Made by a program: the position numbers and the translations under genes | Part shown: positions 1-8,007 of the stretch, piece after piece | Position numbering within the stretch: the first letter of the stretch is position 1 | Layout: each line of letters begins with the position of its first letter | Notes under the pieces: model-generated | Told to the model about the DNA's origin: nothing | What the model saw: the letters and a program-made list of their open reading frames with translations, nothing else | Databases searched by the model: none | Source: DATFWC01 sp963777755 | GTDB lineage: Bacteria; Pseudomonadota; Alphaproteobacteria; Rhizobiales; Xanthobacteraceae | Length of the DNA: 64,000 nt | Assembly (NCBI GenBank): GCA_963777755.1 | Contig: CAVZSC010000027.1 | Coordinates: forward strand, 186,001-250,000 | Reading direction: 5' to 3'

Positions 1-826
1 TGAGCGCCGCCATGTGCTGCTCGGTGGGCGTGTCGAGGATCTCGTTCACCGTGGCGAGGAAGGCGCGCAGGAACTTGCGCACCGTCTCGCCGTTGGCGGC
101 GAGGTAGTCTGGCCGCACGTAGACCAGCTCGAACAGGAAATCGTCGAAGGCCGGATCGTCGCCGCCCATGTTGTTGGTGAAGCGGATCGCCTTGCCGCGC
201 GACTCCGCCAGCTCGGCGAACGGGCTCCCGGTGCAGCCGACCGCGATCTGGTTGTTCTCCAGCGCCGGCAGCATGGAGTTGGCGCCGCCCACGCCGATGA
301 GCTTGAAATCGGCCTGCGGCACCAGCCCGACTCGCTTGCCGTAGGTTTCCAGCAGCACGTAGGTAAAGGCGCCGGGCCTGGTTCCGGCGACAGTGAGCCC
401 CTTCATCGACTTCAGCCGCTGCTCCAGCGGCGTATCCTTGGTGATGCCCAGCTTGTCGGCGACCGACTTGTTCATGGCGCATTCGATCGCCATGCGCTTC
501 GCCAGCATCATCGCCGCCTTGAGCGGCTTGCCCTGCTCGAAGGCGGTGAACAACCGGTTGGGCGTGGAGACCGCGAACTGCACGCTGCCCGAGATGACCG
601 CATCGACATCCGGCCCGTCGCCGTTGGTCACGATCACCTCGACGTCCATCCCCTCCTTGGGGAAGTAGCCTTTCTCCTGCCCGTAGTAGAGCGGGTAGAA
701 CATCATCGACGGCGTCGGCACCGTGACTTTGATCTTCTGGCGCTCCTGCGCGAGCGCACGGGGCAGCGGCGCGAGCAGGAGCATCGACACAAGCGGAATC
801 GCAACGAGGCCGGCACGCATACGCAT
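1..826 (-). CDS. ABC transporter substrate-binding protein, NMT1/THI5-like (C-terminus outside window)
   Basis: Periplasmic solute-binding component of an ABC importer of the nitrate/sulfonate/thiamine-precursor type. About 275 codons are visible; the C-terminus lies beyond the window edge. Residues 1-26 form a signal peptide ending ALAQ, followed by the family's opening (MMFYPLYYGQEKGYF) and the 'VGGANSMLPALENNQIAVG' lobe. The ATG at 826 is preceded by GGAGGG with 6 nt spacing, which fixes the start. It is the last visible gene of a minus-strand operon with a permease and an ATPase, and differs in sequence from the binding protein that opens the operon, so one transporter may use two receptors. 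The substrate is unknown. Confidence 0.85.
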   Translation of the reverse strand, partial: MRMRAGLVAIPLVSMLLLAPLPRALAQERQKIKVTVPTPSMMFYPLYYGQEKGYFPKEGMDVEVIVTNGDGPDVDAVISGSVQFAVSTPNRLFTAFEQGKPLKAAMMLAKRMAIECAMNKSVADKLGITKDTPLEQRLKSMKGLTVAGTRPGAFTYVLLETYGKRVGLVPQADFKLIGVGGANSMLPALENNQIAVGCTGSPFAELAESRGKAIRFTNNMGGDDPAFDDFLFELVYVRPDYLAANGETVRKFLRAFLATVNEILDTPTEQHMAAL

Positions 827-956
827 CGGATGCCCTCCAGGTACCCAGATGGTCGGGTGGGTACGGGCCCGCAGCCTTCCGATAGATGCAAAAGCTATGC
901 CCGTCGCGGCAGGCAGCGCAAGCGCGATGTCAGCTGACGGCTCCTGCCGCACCCCC

Positions 957-1736
957 TCATGCGGCCGCCGCCTGCGGCGTGGCCTGCCAGCGCTCCCACG
1001 GCATGAGGACGCGCTCGGCCACGACCACCGCGCCGTACAGCAGGAAGCCGAGGATCGACAGGCTGAACAGGGCGACGAACGACATCTGGGTGCGCATCTC
1101 GGTGTTGGCGATGATGATGAGGTGGCCGAGACCTTCGCTGCCGCCGACGAACTCGCCGATCACCGCGCCGATCACCGCCAGCGTGCTGGCGACCTTCAGG
1201 CTGCTGAACAGATACGGCAGCGCATTGGGAAGCCGCACCTTGATGAACTCCTGCCAGCGCCCGGCGTGCAGGATGCGGCAGAGCTCGATGAGCTCCTCCT
1301 CGATCGCCAGCAGGCCGGTGACCATGTTGACCACCACCGGAAAGAACGAGATCAGGAGCGCCAGCAGCACTTTCGACGTGAGCCCGTAGCCGGCCCAGAT
1401 CAACAGCAGCGGCGCGATCGCGACCTTCGGCACGATCTGCAGCACCACGATCTGCGGGTAGATCATGTTGCGGACGAGGCGGGAGTAGACGATCGCGACC
1501 GCGAGCAGGACGCCGACCACGCCGGCGAGCACGAAGCCGACGACCATCTCGTACAGCGTCACCCACGAGTGGTAGAGGTAGAGCGGCCAGCGCGCCACCG
1601 CTTCCGCGAAGATGACCGACGGCGCCGGAACGATGAAGGTCGGCACGGGGAAGATCCACAGCAGCGCTTCCCACACCGCCAGGGTGGCGAGGATCGACAG
1701 CGTCGTCGTCCCGATGTCGCTCCTGGTCATGCCCAT
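957..1736 (-). CDS. ABC transporter permease, SsuC/TauC-like
   Basis: Inner-membrane permease of 259 residues, the usual length for the SsuC/TauC/ThiX group. Several hydrophobic segments are visible, and the cytoplasmic EAA-type loop that contacts the ATPase lies around residues 145-175 (EELIELCRILHAGRWQEF followed by RLPNALPYLF). The N-terminal segment and the PAPSVIFAEA stretch are typical of the group. It starts 10 nt after the ATPase stop and is followed by a second binding-protein gene 130 nt downstream, so it sits in one transcription unit. Family assignment is secure; substrate (sulfonate, pyrimidine or aromatic acid) cannot be decided from sequence. Confidence 0.92.
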   Translation of the reverse strand: MGMTRSDIGTTTLSILATLAVWEALLWIFPVPTFIVPAPSVIFAEAVARWPLYLYHSWVTLYEMVVGFVLAGVVGVLLAVAIVYSRLVRNMIYPQIVVLQIVPKVAIAPLLLIWAGYGLTSKVLLALLISFFPVVVNMVTGLLAIEEELIELCRILHAGRWQEFIKVRLPNALPYLFSSLKVASTLAVIGAVIGEFVGGSEGLGHLIIIANTEMRTQMSFVALFSLSILGFLLYGAVVVAERVLMPWERWQATPQAAAA

Positions 1737-1746
1737 GACGGGATCC

Positions 1747-2526
1747 TCAAATGTACAACAGGCCGATCTTGCGGCCGATGACCTGGACGAGCGCCTGGAA
1801 TTGCGGGTCGAGCTTGGTTTCCGGCGCGCGCGGGCGCGGCAGCGGCACGGCGACCACGTCGGCCACCCGGCCCGGGCGCGGCGTCATCACGATCACCCGG
1901 TCGGCCAGGAACACCGCCTCGGAGATGCTGTGGGTGACCAGCACCGTCGTCTTGCGGCGCTGGCTCCAGATGCGCAGGAGCTCGAGGTTCATGTCCTCGC
2001 GCGTCATGAGATCGAGCGCGCCGAACGGCTCGTCCATCAGGAGGAGCGAGGGATCGTGCACCAGGGCGCGGCAGATCGCGGCGCGCTGCTGCATGCCGCC
2101 GGAGAGCTGCGCCGGATAGTGGTGGCGGAAATCGGCGAGGCCGGCGAGGCGCAGGAGATCGAGCGCGCGCTCCTCGCCCTCGCGGCGCGGCAGATGCAGC
2201 ATCTCGACCGGCAGCATCACGTTGGCGAGGATCGAGCGCCACTTGAGCAGGACCGGGCGCTGGAACACCATGCCGACGTCCTTGAGCGGCGCAACGACGG
2301 CGCGGCCGCGCACCCGGACGGCGCCCGACGACGGCGGCGAGAGGCCGGCGATGATCTTGAGCAGCGTGGTCTTGCCGCAGCCCGAGTGCCCGACGATGGT
2401 CACGAACTCGCCGTCGGCGATGGCAAAGGAGAGTTCCGCCAGCGCCTGCAGCGGACCGTCCTGCGATGCGTACACCTTGCTGAGGCTCTCGACCTCGATC
2501 GCCGCGCGTCCCCCGTCTCCGCTCAG
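1747..2526 (-). CDS. ABC transporter ATP-binding protein, SsuB/TauB-like (probable CTG start)
   Basis: ATPase of the importer, 259 residues. Visible motifs: Walker A GHSGCGKTT, Q-loop region, ABC signature LSGGMQQR, Walker B LLLMDEPFGALD and H-loop VTHSISEA. No ATG, GTG or TTG lies at the expected N-terminus. The best-placed codon is CTG at 2526, preceded by a perfect AAGGAGG with 7 nt spacing and overlapping the TGA of the upstream binding-protein gene. The next in-frame GTG would remove the first beta strand (IEVESLSK). The start is therefore inferred from the ribosome-binding site and from overlap with the upstream gene. Confidence 0.9.
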   Translation of the reverse strand: MSGDGGRAAIEVESLSKVYASQDGPLQALAELSFAIADGEFVTIVGHSGCGKTTLLKIIAGLSPPSSGAVRVRGRAVVAPLKDVGMVFQRPVLLKWRSILANVMLPVEMLHLPRREGEERALDLLRLAGLADFRHHYPAQLSGGMQQRAAICRALVHDPSLLLMDEPFGALDLMTREDMNLELLRIWSQRRKTTVLVTHSISEAVFLADRVIVMTPRPGRVADVVAVPLPRPRAPETKLDPQFQALVQVIGRKIGLLYI

Positions 2527-3563
2527 AACGCGGCCTCCTTGGGCATGAGCTTGGGCGTGAACTGGTTGGTGTAGACGTCGTCGGGCGAGACCCCGCTGAG
2601 GTTGAAATACTCGGACACGAAGTCCACCGTGCGCTTCATCTTCGCCGGATCGATCCAGCCGATGCCTTCGCGGCGCGCCGTGTCGGTCATGATGTGCTTG
2701 ATGGCGATGCGGAAGTGCTCCCGCGCCTGGTCGGGGTCGACCGCCGGATTGTGCTTGAGGAAGATGTCGAGCGCCTCCTTGGGATTCTCGATCGACCACG
2801 ACCACGCCTTCAGGGTCGATTCGACGAAGCGCTTGACGCGCTCCGGCTGGCTGGCGATGAGCTCGTCGCGCGCCAGCAGGCCGGCCGCGTAGAGATCAAG
2901 GCCGTAGTCCGCATAGGGGAAGTCCTTCCACCGCTTGCCGGCTTCCTTCGCCTTGGCGGCGAAGGTCGGCGCTTCGGTGAGGAACAGCACCACTGCATCG
3001 ACCTGGCCCAGTACCAGGCTGCCGATGCGCGCCGGCGGCGTCATGTCCACCCAGCGCACCGAGGCCGGGTCCATGTTGTTGAGCTTGGCGAAGGCCGGAA
3101 ACATGATCCGGTTGGCGTCGCCGACGCTCGATCCGATCCGCTTGCCCTTGAGGTCCTGCGGGGTCTTGATGTTGTTCTCCTCGAGCGTGCCGAACGAATA
3201 GAGCGACTTGTCGTGGATGATGCCGGCGACCTTGACCTTTGCGCCCCGGCCGCGGGCGATGATCAGCGACGGCGAGTCCGCCACCGCGAAGTCGACGGCG
3301 CCCGCCGCGTAGGAGGCGATGGTGGTCGCCGAGCCTTCGCCCTTGACGATGGTCACGTCGAACCCGGCGTCGCGCCAGAAGCCCTTGTCGATCGCCGCAT
3401 AGAACGGCGCGTGCTTGCCGTACGGCGTGAAGTCGAGCAGGAAGGTGATCTTCTCGACCGGACGCGCGGTCTGCGCCGCAGCCGGAATGAGCGAAGCCGC
3501 GGCCGCGATGCAGGCCGCGGCGGCGGCGGCGAGAGAGAACCGGACCTTGGCGGGATTGGTCAT
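2523..3563 (-). CDS. ABC transporter substrate-binding protein, NMT1/THI5-like
   Basis: First gene of the import operon, 346 residues. A signal peptide with an alanine-rich hydrophobic core ends near PAAAQTA at about residue 31. The mature part opens with ITFLLDFTPYGKHAPFY, the classic NMT1-domain start, followed by GFDVTIVKGEGSAT and the DLKGKRIGSSVGDAN lobe-forming segment. The start at 3563 is chosen because GAGGAG lies 6 nt upstream; an in-frame ATG 24 nt further out lacks a site. It overlaps the following ATPase gene by 4 nt, implying translational coupling. It probably binds a small organic solute in the periplasm; the ligand is not predictable here. Confidence 0.9.
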   Translation of the reverse strand: MTNPAKVRFSLAAAAAACIAAAASLIPAAAQTARPVEKITFLLDFTPYGKHAPFYAAIDKGFWRDAGFDVTIVKGEGSATTIASYAAGAVDFAVADSPSLIIARGRGAKVKVAGIIHDKSLYSFGTLEENNIKTPQDLKGKRIGSSVGDANRIMFPAFAKLNNMDPASVRWVDMTPPARIGSLVLGQVDAVVLFLTEAPTFAAKAKEAGKRWKDFPYADYGLDLYAAGLLARDELIASQPERVKRFVESTLKAWSWSIENPKEALDIFLKHNPAVDPDQAREHFRIAIKHIMTDTARREGIGWIDPAKMKRTVDFVSEYFNLSGVSPDDVYTNQFTPKLMPKEAAF

Positions 3564-4066
3564 CGAACGCTCCTCGTGATTGCACAATCGAAGACCGCAC
3601 CTTGACGGTCCGGTGCGGCGGCGAGCCTCAAATTTTCCTTGTGCGCTTTGCCCGGCGTCCTTTTGCCGCGAAGCGAAACAGCGGCCCGCGCGCGTGTCAA
3701 TGGCGATGCGTCGCGAGGCCGCGAGGAATCCTTATTCACTCAGCGTGCAACGCGTACTTTCGCGGGTGCCCGCCACCTCCTGCGCAACCCTGAGGAACAT
3801 GCCGTGGATCGGCATCAGCGCCCGCTGAAGCGTGGTTTCCCCCAACCCCTCCTCGGCACGCGCGAAGCTGCGCGGAAACCGGCGGCGAAAAAGGTTCAGC
3901 CCCCGAGCGACGCCAATTCGTACAGTGTGATCAACCTCACGTCCGATGTGCCGCCGCGAGCAAAACGCGGTCGGGAGACGCCTTTCGGTTGAATAATTGC
4001 GCAGATCGCCCTGTCGAACAGAAGCGCAAACGGGACGGTGCGGCCTGAAAACAGGTCGACCTAACT
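3564..4066. other. 503-nt intergenic region between two divergent genes
   Basis: No convincing coding frame: the short frames have no ribosome-binding site or recognisable family. It must hold the promoters of the minus-strand ABC operon and of the plus-strand RTX gene. A small hairpin at 3595-3618 (CCGCACC and GGTGCGG, 10-nt loop) lies in the probable 5' leader of the ABC operon. The stretch at 3915-4000 is less GC-rich than its surroundings and is the likeliest promoter region for the RTX gene. No sigma-70 boxes can be assigned with confidence. Confidence 0.5.
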
Positions 4067-5458
4067 ATGCCTTACCGCTCCACTGGTACAACCGCTAGCG
4101 AAACCATCGACCTATCGGCCAATACCGGCCCCGGCTCGATCCTCGGGCTCGGCGGCGATGATTTCATCAAAACCGGCAAGGGCGCGGTCACGGTCGACGG
4201 CGGTTCCGGCAACGACACCGTCATCATGCAGAACAACAACACCGGCCTGGTGTTGGCCGGCAACGGGGACGACAGCATTTTTGCGATCGACTTCATCGGC
4301 TCGATGGTGCTGTCCGGCGGGCGCGGTGCCGACAGGATCGTCACCAGCTCGAACTTCGCGCTGACCGCCATGGGCGACGACGGCGACGACGCGATCTTCA
4401 CTGGCACCGGCGACAACTCCATCCTAGGGGGTCTCGACAACGATACTCTCTACGGCAATCAGGGCAACGACACCTGCGTCGGCGGCGTGGGTGACGATCA
4501 GATCGACGACGCGTACGGTGGCGGCGCCGATCTGCTGTTGGGCAACGAGGGCAACAACTCTTTCACAATCTCTGGCGGCAGCGACACCGTGTATGCCGGC
4601 CAGGGCAATGACTCGGTCGACGTGCTCTACTCAGGTCAACGCGTATGCCATCTCGACGAGGGCGCCGACACGCTCGCAGGTGGAGGCGCGACGAGCGGGA
4701 TGACCGTCTATGGCGGCAACGACACCGACGACGACAACGACTCGATCGTCACCGGCAGCGGCGCCGATCTCGTCTACGGTAACCTCGGCAACGACACCAT
4801 TCTTGCCAACGCCGGCGCCAACACCGTGATCGGCGGCATCGGCAACGACAACATCCAGTGCGCCGGCGCCTCCCCCGACCTCCTGTTCGGCAACGAAGGT
4901 AACGATACGATCTTCTCCGCCGAGGGGCCCGACACGCTTAATGGCGGTGACAACAACGACAGCCTCATGGGTACCATGGACTCCCAGCTGCTCATCGGCG
5001 GCGCGGGCGACGACACGCTCAGCGGGATCTACGGCTGCGACACGCTGACCGGAGGCACGGGTGCCGACCTGTTCGACTATTCCCACTACTCCCCCAGCGA
5101 AGACGGCAACAACAGCGGTGGCATCGTAAATATCTTCAGCGACCCGACGGTCGAGGTCATCACCGACGTGAACTTCGACGAGGATCGGTTCCGTCTCACA
5201 GGGACGGTCGACGTCGCCGGCCAAATCGGCGTGGCCTACGGCGCCAATCTAGCGGAAGCGGCCACGTGGGCGATCGGCGCAGTGCTCGACCTGCACGGCG
5301 GCGGCGGCCAGCATGTGGCGGCGCAGTTCACGTACCACGGCCGCGAGTACCTGGCGGTCGACCTGGGGGGTGCGAACAACCTGTTCAACGACTGGGACGA
5401 CCTTCTGGTGGAAATCACCGGCGCCACCGGCACCATCGGGGCGAACGACTTCATCTGA
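4067..5458 (+). CDS. RTX-type calcium-binding protein (probably type I secreted)
   Basis: A 463-residue glycine/aspartate-rich protein made almost wholly of nonapeptide-like repeats (GGSGNDTVI, GNEGNDTIF, GGAGDDTLS, GGTGADLFD), spread from about residue 27 to 336 and followed by a non-repeat C-terminal domain of about 125 residues. This is the hemolysin-type Ca-binding fold: repeats form a beta-roll on binding calcium outside the cell. No N-terminal signal peptide is seen, consistent with C-terminal-signal export by a type I system, but no ABC/HlyD genes are nearby. No enzymatic domain is recognised, so it may be a surface or matrix protein. It is unusual in carrying four cysteines (137, 194, 265, 324). 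The start codon has only a weak ribosome-binding site. Confidence 0.85.
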   Translation: MPYRSTGTTASETIDLSANTGPGSILGLGGDDFIKTGKGAVTVDGGSGNDTVIMQNNNTGLVLAGNGDDSIFAIDFIGSMVLSGGRGADRIVTSSNFALTAMGDDGDDAIFTGTGDNSILGGLDNDTLYGNQGNDTCVGGVGDDQIDDAYGGGADLLLGNEGNNSFTISGGSDTVYAGQGNDSVDVLYSGQRVCHLDEGADTLAGGGATSGMTVYGGNDTDDDNDSIVTGSGADLVYGNLGNDTILANAGANTVIGGIGNDNIQCAGASPDLLFGNEGNDTIFSAEGPDTLNGGDNNDSLMGTMDSQLLIGGAGDDTLSGIYGCDTLTGGTGADLFDYSHYSPSEDGNNSGGIVNIFSDPTVEVITDVNFDEDRFRLTGTVDVAGQIGVAYGANLAEAATWAIGAVLDLHGGGGQHVAAQFTYHGREYLAVDLGGANNLFNDWDDLLVEITGATGTIGANDFI

Positions 5459-5493
5459 GCGTTGGGGCTCGGACACTCGAGAACTTCACGACC

Positions 5494-5522
5494 GGAAGGG
5501 GCGGCATCTGCCCGCCCCTTCC
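5494..5522 (+). terminator. Rho-independent-like terminator after the RTX gene
   Basis: Perfect 11-bp stem (GGAAGGGGCGG pairing with CCGCCCCTTCC) with a 7-nt loop, 35 nt after the RTX stop codon and followed by a short T-run (CTTTG). The stem also lies downstream of the convergent DUF1989 gene, so it could work for both strands. Confidence 0.75.
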
Positions 5523-5596
5523 TTTGCGGTGCCTCGGCGACCTTGCGGTCAACCGCAGCGGCGACGGCACCGACAGCCCTGCGGTATGACGCCTGC

Positions 5597-6235
5597 CTAT
5601 TGATAGATGATCACGCCCATCGGCGTCGGGTTCCAGCCGTTGCAGGGATTGCGCTCCTGCGGGCAGTTGGAGATGCCGATCAACAGGTCCATCTCGGCGC
5701 GCAGGTCATAGTAGTCGCCCGGCACGCTGGTGGGCTCGCGGATCTCCATCGTTCCGTTCGCGTCGACCTCGACGTTCATGAACGGCACGAACGCGTTGGG
5801 CATGTCGCGGTAGTTGAACCCAAAGGGCCCGAGCGCCATCGCCAGGTTGCCGCGGCAGTTCGGCGTGCCGGGCACGCCGTAGCGGATGAGGTTGACTTCC
5901 TCGCTGCACATCGGGCCGTACGAGTAGCTCAGCTCGTTGGAGTAGTCGGTGATCGTCATCATCGGCCGGCAGCGGATCGAATAGATCACGTTGCCGCGGA
6001 TGAATTCCCGCCGCTTGTTGATGAGCAGTGAGTTCCCCATGTTGAGCGCCTCGCCGAGATCGTGCGCGTTGAAGCACACCAGGTCCGGCACCTGCTTGCC
6101 CTCGATGTCGACGAAGCGCAGCGTCTGGCCCTGGTCCATGTGGAAGGCCGCATAGCCGCGCGCCGGGATCACCCATTCCCGGACGATCGTTCCCGGGACC
6201 TTGTGCATGTGCAGGATGTCGTTCTCCGACGGCAT
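5597..6235 (-). CDS. DUF1989 / urea carboxylase-associated family protein
   Basis: 212-residue cytosolic protein of the DUF1989 family, whose members include the urea amidolyase-associated proteins. Family hallmarks are the opening IVREWVIPARGYAAFHMDQG, the VDIEGKQVPDLVCFNAHD segment, and the conserved cysteines and histidine in GVPGTPNCRGNLA and ISNCPQERNPCNGWNPTP that probably bind metal. The ATG at 6235 follows GGAGG at about 10 nt. No urea carboxylase, allophanate hydrolase or guanidine riboswitch is visible nearby, so the gene stands alone and its exact role is unknown. Confidence 0.85.
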   Translation of the reverse strand: MPSENDILHMHKVPGTIVREWVIPARGYAAFHMDQGQTLRFVDIEGKQVPDLVCFNAHDLGEALNMGNSLLINKRREFIRGNVIYSIRCRPMMTITDYSNELSYSYGPMCSEEVNLIRYGVPGTPNCRGNLAMALGPFGFNYRDMPNAFVPFMNVEVDANGTMEIREPTSVPGDYYDLRAEMDLLIGISNCPQERNPCNGWNPTPMGVIIYQ

Positions 6236-6524
6236 GGCGTGCTCGCCTCCCTCATGGCATCGACGGCCGAGGCGAAAAGCCAAGCATGCGGCCGGCGGCG
6301 ACGTCAACAAGCCACGGCGCGCATGGACATGGCGCGCGCCTGACCGCGAACCGGCCGTGCTGCGCAACCGAGGCCTTCATGGAAATTGCCGCGACTTGCT
6401 CGTTCTTGGCGCGATCGCGAGGCCAGACGGCGAACGGAGCATCGCCGGCGCAACCAAGCCTCCCCGGGCGATGTTTGCCGAGCGAAGTGCGTGACACTTC
6501 AATACCACACACGAGGAGAGACCC

Positions 6525-6830
6525 ATGCGTTCGCACACACCAGCCTTGCTGGCGGTCACCCTGATGGGCGGGCTTGTCATGTCGACCTTCGCCCTGGCCC
6601 AGACCGGCACCCGCGCGCTGCCCGTCAGCCCGCCCGGAAGCGAGGACGTCACGAACCCGGGCGCCACAGACAGCATGCACGGCCTGCGCAGCGGCCCGAA
6701 CAACGTCACCACTGGCGCCGGCCCCAGCGCGTCGGGCACCCTGCCACGCCCCGTGATCGGAGGCGAAGACGCGACGAACCCGGGCAACACCGACAGCATG
6801 CACGGCCGGCGGAGCGGCCCCAGCCGGTAG
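6525..6830 (+). CDS. Small secreted protein with a duplicated motif, unknown function
   Basis: 101 residues. Residues 1-26 form a signal peptide (hydrophobic core LLAVTLMGGLVMSTFALA, cleavage after ALA-Q). The mature peptide of about 75 residues contains the same unit twice: EDVTNPGATDSMHGLRSGP and EDATNPGNTDSMHGRRSGP, about 38 residues apart, joined by a Gly/Ser/Pro-rich linker. GAGGAGAG lies 4 nt before the ATG. The duplication is visible in the DNA too, so it is recent or under constraint. No family is recognised. It is likely periplasmic or extracellular and intrinsically disordered. Confidence 0.7.
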   Translation: MRSHTPALLAVTLMGGLVMSTFALAQTGTRALPVSPPGSEDVTNPGATDSMHGLRSGPNNVTTGAGPSASGTLPRPVIGGEDATNPGNTDSMHGRRSGPSR

Positions 6831-6860
6831 CAACAGGCGATCGCCACAGGCACGGGCGAG

Positions 6861-6997
6861 CCGCCTCGAGCATGATCCAGAAAAAGCCTGCCCCCCGACC
6901 TGATCGGGCGGGGACCCGGTTTTGCGAAGAGATCATGCTCCAACACAAGTTGGAGCGGGATGACAATTCGAAGCAAAGTCATCCCACTCGAGCGGCT
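6861..6997. repeat. Nested palindromic intergenic repeat
   Basis: A 137-nt element built of nested inverted repeats: outer arms GCCGCCTCGAG and CTCGAGCGGC, next GAGCATGATC (6869-6878) with GATCATGCTC (6932-6941), then a small hairpin CCAAC-ACAA-GTTGG, then GCGGGATGA with TCATCCCAC. Its GAGCATGATC and GCGGGATGA arms resemble the dispersed non-coding repeats common in Bradyrhizobium-like genomes, an assignment made from memory. Confidence 0.65.
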
Positions 6998-7022
6998 CGC
7001 CCGGCCAGTTTCGCCGGGTCGC

Positions 7023-7343
7023 CTACCGCGCCTTGCGCGTCTGCGTTGCCGCCGGCGGCGCAAAGCACATGTCGGCACCGGTCACGCGCCTCACCTCGGT
7101 GATGGAGTCGTACGGCAGATCGATCGCCGCATGGGCCTTGCGGATCGATTCCTCGTCCGGCCCGCACATGAAGCAGAAGGCCTTCCCCTCCTCCAGGTTC
7201 ACGTGGGCGGCATGACCGAACGCGCCGAACCGCTCGGCCGCCTCCTCGAGCGCGGCGAACTGCGCGTAGAACTGCTCCTCGGTGAGCTCCTGCGCCGGGA
7301 AGCTGCCCTTGGTCTTGTCGTGGGTGTCGATGAAATATTTCAT
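7023..7343 (-). CDS. DUF4242 family protein (SCO4226-like, possible nickel binding)
   Basis: A 106-residue protein of the DUF4242 group: KYFIDTHDKTKGSFPAQEL at the start, then the family core LEEGKAFCFMCGPDEESIRKA and LPYDSITEVRR. A relative, Streptomyces SCO4226, is described as nickel-binding; metal binding here is inference. The start is the second of two close ATGs, because GAAGGAG is 7 nt before it and only 1 nt before the first. The C-terminal 25 residues with CFAPPAA extend past the core. A 12-bp palindrome 58 nt upstream is also found in front of the neighbouring MarR gene, suggesting control by that regulator. Confidence 0.8.
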   Translation of the reverse strand: MKYFIDTHDKTKGSFPAQELTEEQFYAQFAALEEAAERFGAFGHAAHVNLEEGKAFCFMCGPDEESIRKAHAAIDLPYDSITEVRRVTGADMCFAPPAATQTRKAR

Positions 7344-7401
7344 GCTCATGCTCCTTCTCAATGGCGTGTGATGTCCGGCCGTCGGTGACCCGGCTTTTGT
7401 A

Positions 7402-7413
7402 GTGCATATACAC
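7402..7413. promoter_or_regulatory. Candidate MarR operator upstream of the DUF4242 gene
   Basis: GTGCATATACAC, a 12-bp near-perfect palindrome (one mismatch), 58 nt before the DUF4242 start codon. An identical 12-mer sits at 7952-7963 before the MarR gene. MarR dimers usually bind such AT-centred inverted repeats. Confidence 0.6.
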
Positions 7414-7503
7414 GACTTAAAGCGACGATTGTGGTCGGTCGATCGTGCGCCTCCTTTCCGTTGTGTCGGGCTACTGGACCAACGACGCGATCCGCGAACA
7501 AAC

Positions 7504-7932
7504 TCACGCCGCGCGAATGAGATCATCCAGATCCCTGCGGATCACGTCCCAGCGGCGATCGCCCAGTTTCGTCCGCAGCGCCTGCTGCGCCTTCTCCCAC
7601 AGGGGCACGGCTTCCCGCAGCCGCGTTCGCCCCTTCCTGGTGATCTCCAAGGTGCGGCTGCGCCGCCATCCTTCGAGCCCGAGCGTAATCAAGCCTTCCG
7701 CTTCGAGCGGGCGCAGATTTCGCGTCAAGGTGCTCCGGTCCATGCCCATGAGTCTGGCCAGCGCCGCAATGGACAAGGCGTCGTCGGCTGCCACGGCGAC
7801 CAGGACGGACAGCTGCGTGGCGCGCAACCCGACCGGGCGCAACGCGTCATCGTAGGCGCGGGTCACGGCGCGCGCCGCCGTCCGCACCCGATGGCAGGCG
7901 CAGTTCTCCAATATTTCCTGCTCGGCGGTCAT
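7504..7932 (-). CDS. MarR family transcriptional regulator
   Basis: 142 residues, the usual MarR size. The winged helix-turn-helix is clear: LSIAALARLMGMDRSTLTRNL (about residues 54-74) as the recognition region, then LEAEGLITLGLEGWRRSRTLEITRKG as the wing. The N-terminal CACHRVR contributes two cysteines, which in this family can be redox or metal sensors, but no sensing is proven. A palindrome GTGCATATACAC lies 20-31 nt upstream of its start and recurs before the DUF4242 gene, so it probably represses itself and that gene. The ligand is unknown. Confidence 0.88.
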   Translation of the reverse strand: MTAEQEILENCACHRVRTAARAVTRAYDDALRPVGLRATQLSVLVAVAADDALSIAALARLMGMDRSTLTRNLRPLEAEGLITLGLEGWRRSRTLEITRKGRTRLREAVPLWEKAQQALRTKLGDRRWDVIRRDLDDLIRAA

Positions 7933-7951
7933 TGCGGCATGTCCTTGTGTC

Positions 7952-7963
7952 GTGCATATACAC
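7952..7963. promoter_or_regulatory. Candidate MarR operator upstream of the MarR gene
   Basis: Second copy of GTGCATATACAC, 20 nt before the MarR start codon, in a position suited to autorepression. The flanks differ (TC on one side, TAG on the other) from the copy at 7402-7413, which supports a site rather than a longer duplication. Confidence 0.6.
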
Positions 7964-8007
7964 TAGATGAGGACCAGAGCGCGTGTCAATGCAGCCGGGC
8001 GCAGCCC

